A stretch of 7,046 bases of DNA, taken from assembly GCA_905233325.1 (NCBI GenBank), contig CAJODU010000088.1:6623-13668 (forward strand). The letters are read 5' to 3'. The DNA is from an uncultured Selenomonadaceae bacterium (GTDB taxonomy: Bacteria > Bacillota > Negativicutes > Selenomonadales > Selenomonadaceae). This document shows, one piece after another, positions 6,438 to 7,046 of the stretch. The notes under the pieces were generated by a model. That model saw nothing but the letters and a program-made list of their open reading frames with translations, searched no databases and was not told the DNA's origin. A program made the position numbers and the translations under genes. Numbering within the stretch: position 1 is the first letter of the stretch; each line of letters begins with the position of its first letter.

Positions 6438-7046
6438 ATGTTTGAAAACAATGTCATCTGTAAATTGCTCAAAATTAAATACCCTATCTTTCAAGGTGGA
6501 ATGGCTTGGATTGGTACGGCTGAACTTGCCTCTGCCGTGTCTAATGCCGGTGGTCTCGGACTGATTGGTGCAGGACACATGCCGCCTGATATTCTCCGCA
6601 AAGAGATTCAAAAATGCAAAGGCTGGACGGATAAGCCTTTCGGTGTTAATATTATGTTGATGTCCCCGTTTGTCAAGGAAGTTATGCAGGTTGTCGTTGA
6701 CGAGAGAGTGCCTGTCGTGACAACCGGTGCAGGAAATCCTGGTGAGTATATGCCGGCGTTGAAAGAGATCGGCACGAAAGTCATTCCTGTGGTGGCGTCA
6801 GTTGCTCTTGCCAAGAGATTGGTCAGAGGCGGTGCTGATGCAGTTATCGCGGAGGGTCTCGAGAGTGGAGGACACATCGGTGAGATTGCAACATTCCCAC
6901 TCATTCCACAAGTTGTTGACGCTGTTGAAGTCCCTGTAATTGCTGCTGGCGGCATTGCTGATTCACGAGGTATGGCAGCGGCATTTGCTCTCGGTGCAAG
7001 TGGTATCCAAATGGGTACACGTTTCGTACTTTCAGAAGAGTGCATT
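6438..7046 (+). CDS. fabK: Enoyl-ACP reductase II FabK (partial, 3' end outside window)
   Basis: FabK is the FMN-dependent, NAD(P)H-using enoyl-acyl-carrier-protein reductase that completes each cycle of bacterial fatty acid elongation, and is the non-homologous alternative to FabI. The 203 codons present are about two thirds of the usual length of roughly 310-320 residues. They show the nitronate monooxygenase-like TIM-barrel motifs: YPIFQGGMAWIG (15-26), SAVSNAGGLGLIGAG (32-46), EGLESGGHIGE (139-149) with His146 matching the conserved active-site His, and the phosphate/FMN-binding AAGGIADSRGMAAAFALGA (169-187) followed by GIQMGTRF. The start ATG has a strong AAGGAGG (6421-6427) ten nucleotides upstream. 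A plain nitronate monooxygenase is the alternative reading, but location after plsX and the FabK-like sequence favour FabK. Confidence 0.92.
   Translation, partial: MFENNVICKLLKIKYPIFQGGMAWIGTAELASAVSNAGGLGLIGAGHMPPDILRKEIQKCKGWTDKPFGVNIMLMSPFVKEVMQVVVDERVPVVTTGAGNPGEYMPALKEIGTKVIPVVASVALAKRLVRGGADAVIAEGLESGGHIGEIATFPLIPQVVDAVEVPVIAAGGIADSRGMAAAFALGASGIQMGTRFVLSEECI

Noticed and set aside
6608..7045. Minus-strand ORF opposite fabK
   Set aside because: It is the alanine/threonine/serine-rich complement of the fabK reading frame, with no recognisable domain.

Overview
The window looks like chromosomal DNA of a low-to-moderate GC member of the Firmicutes (Bacillota). The order DUF177 (YceD) – rpmF – plsX followed by a fatty-acid gene, the FMN-type enoyl reductase FabK, TTG/GTG starts behind purine-rich ribosome binding sites, and the GatCAB amidotransferase all fit that phylum. 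A Negativicutes-like genome is possible but cannot be proved from this stretch.

Left part (1-1060): a self-contained minus-strand tRNA-Ala(CGC) gene has its own consensus promoter (166-193) and a hairpin/T-run terminator (1-31). Next comes a short minus-strand ORF (239-382) whose first residues resemble the N-terminus of the DNA polymerase III sliding clamp DnaN. Then follows a plus-strand relic of a tyrosine recombinase (about 413-1033). It is broken by several frame changes and lacks its N-terminal part, although all its catalytic residues can still be read in one frame or another. This is the only mobile-element trace in the window.

Middle part (1142-4577): three tightly packed genes, gatA – ribD – DUF2156 protein, overlap by 4 nt and 1 nt and very probably share one transcript. 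They serve unrelated processes (tRNA transamidation, riboflavin synthesis, a GNAT-like acyltransferase-fold protein). gatA is next to neither gatC nor gatB.

Right part (4616-7046): a consensus promoter leads into a DUF177 zinc-binding protein, ribosomal protein L32 (rpmF), a terminator-like hairpin, plsX, and fabK, which runs off the window. This is the classical link between L32 and phospholipid/fatty acid synthesis. However, fabH does not stand directly after plsX and no fapR precedes plsX.

No CRISPR array, riboswitch, insertion sequence or clearly new multi-gene system was recognised. The points most worth checking are the DnaN-like mini-ORF, the scrambled but catalytically complete integrase relic, and the promoter whose -10 box overlaps the start codon of the DUF177 gene.
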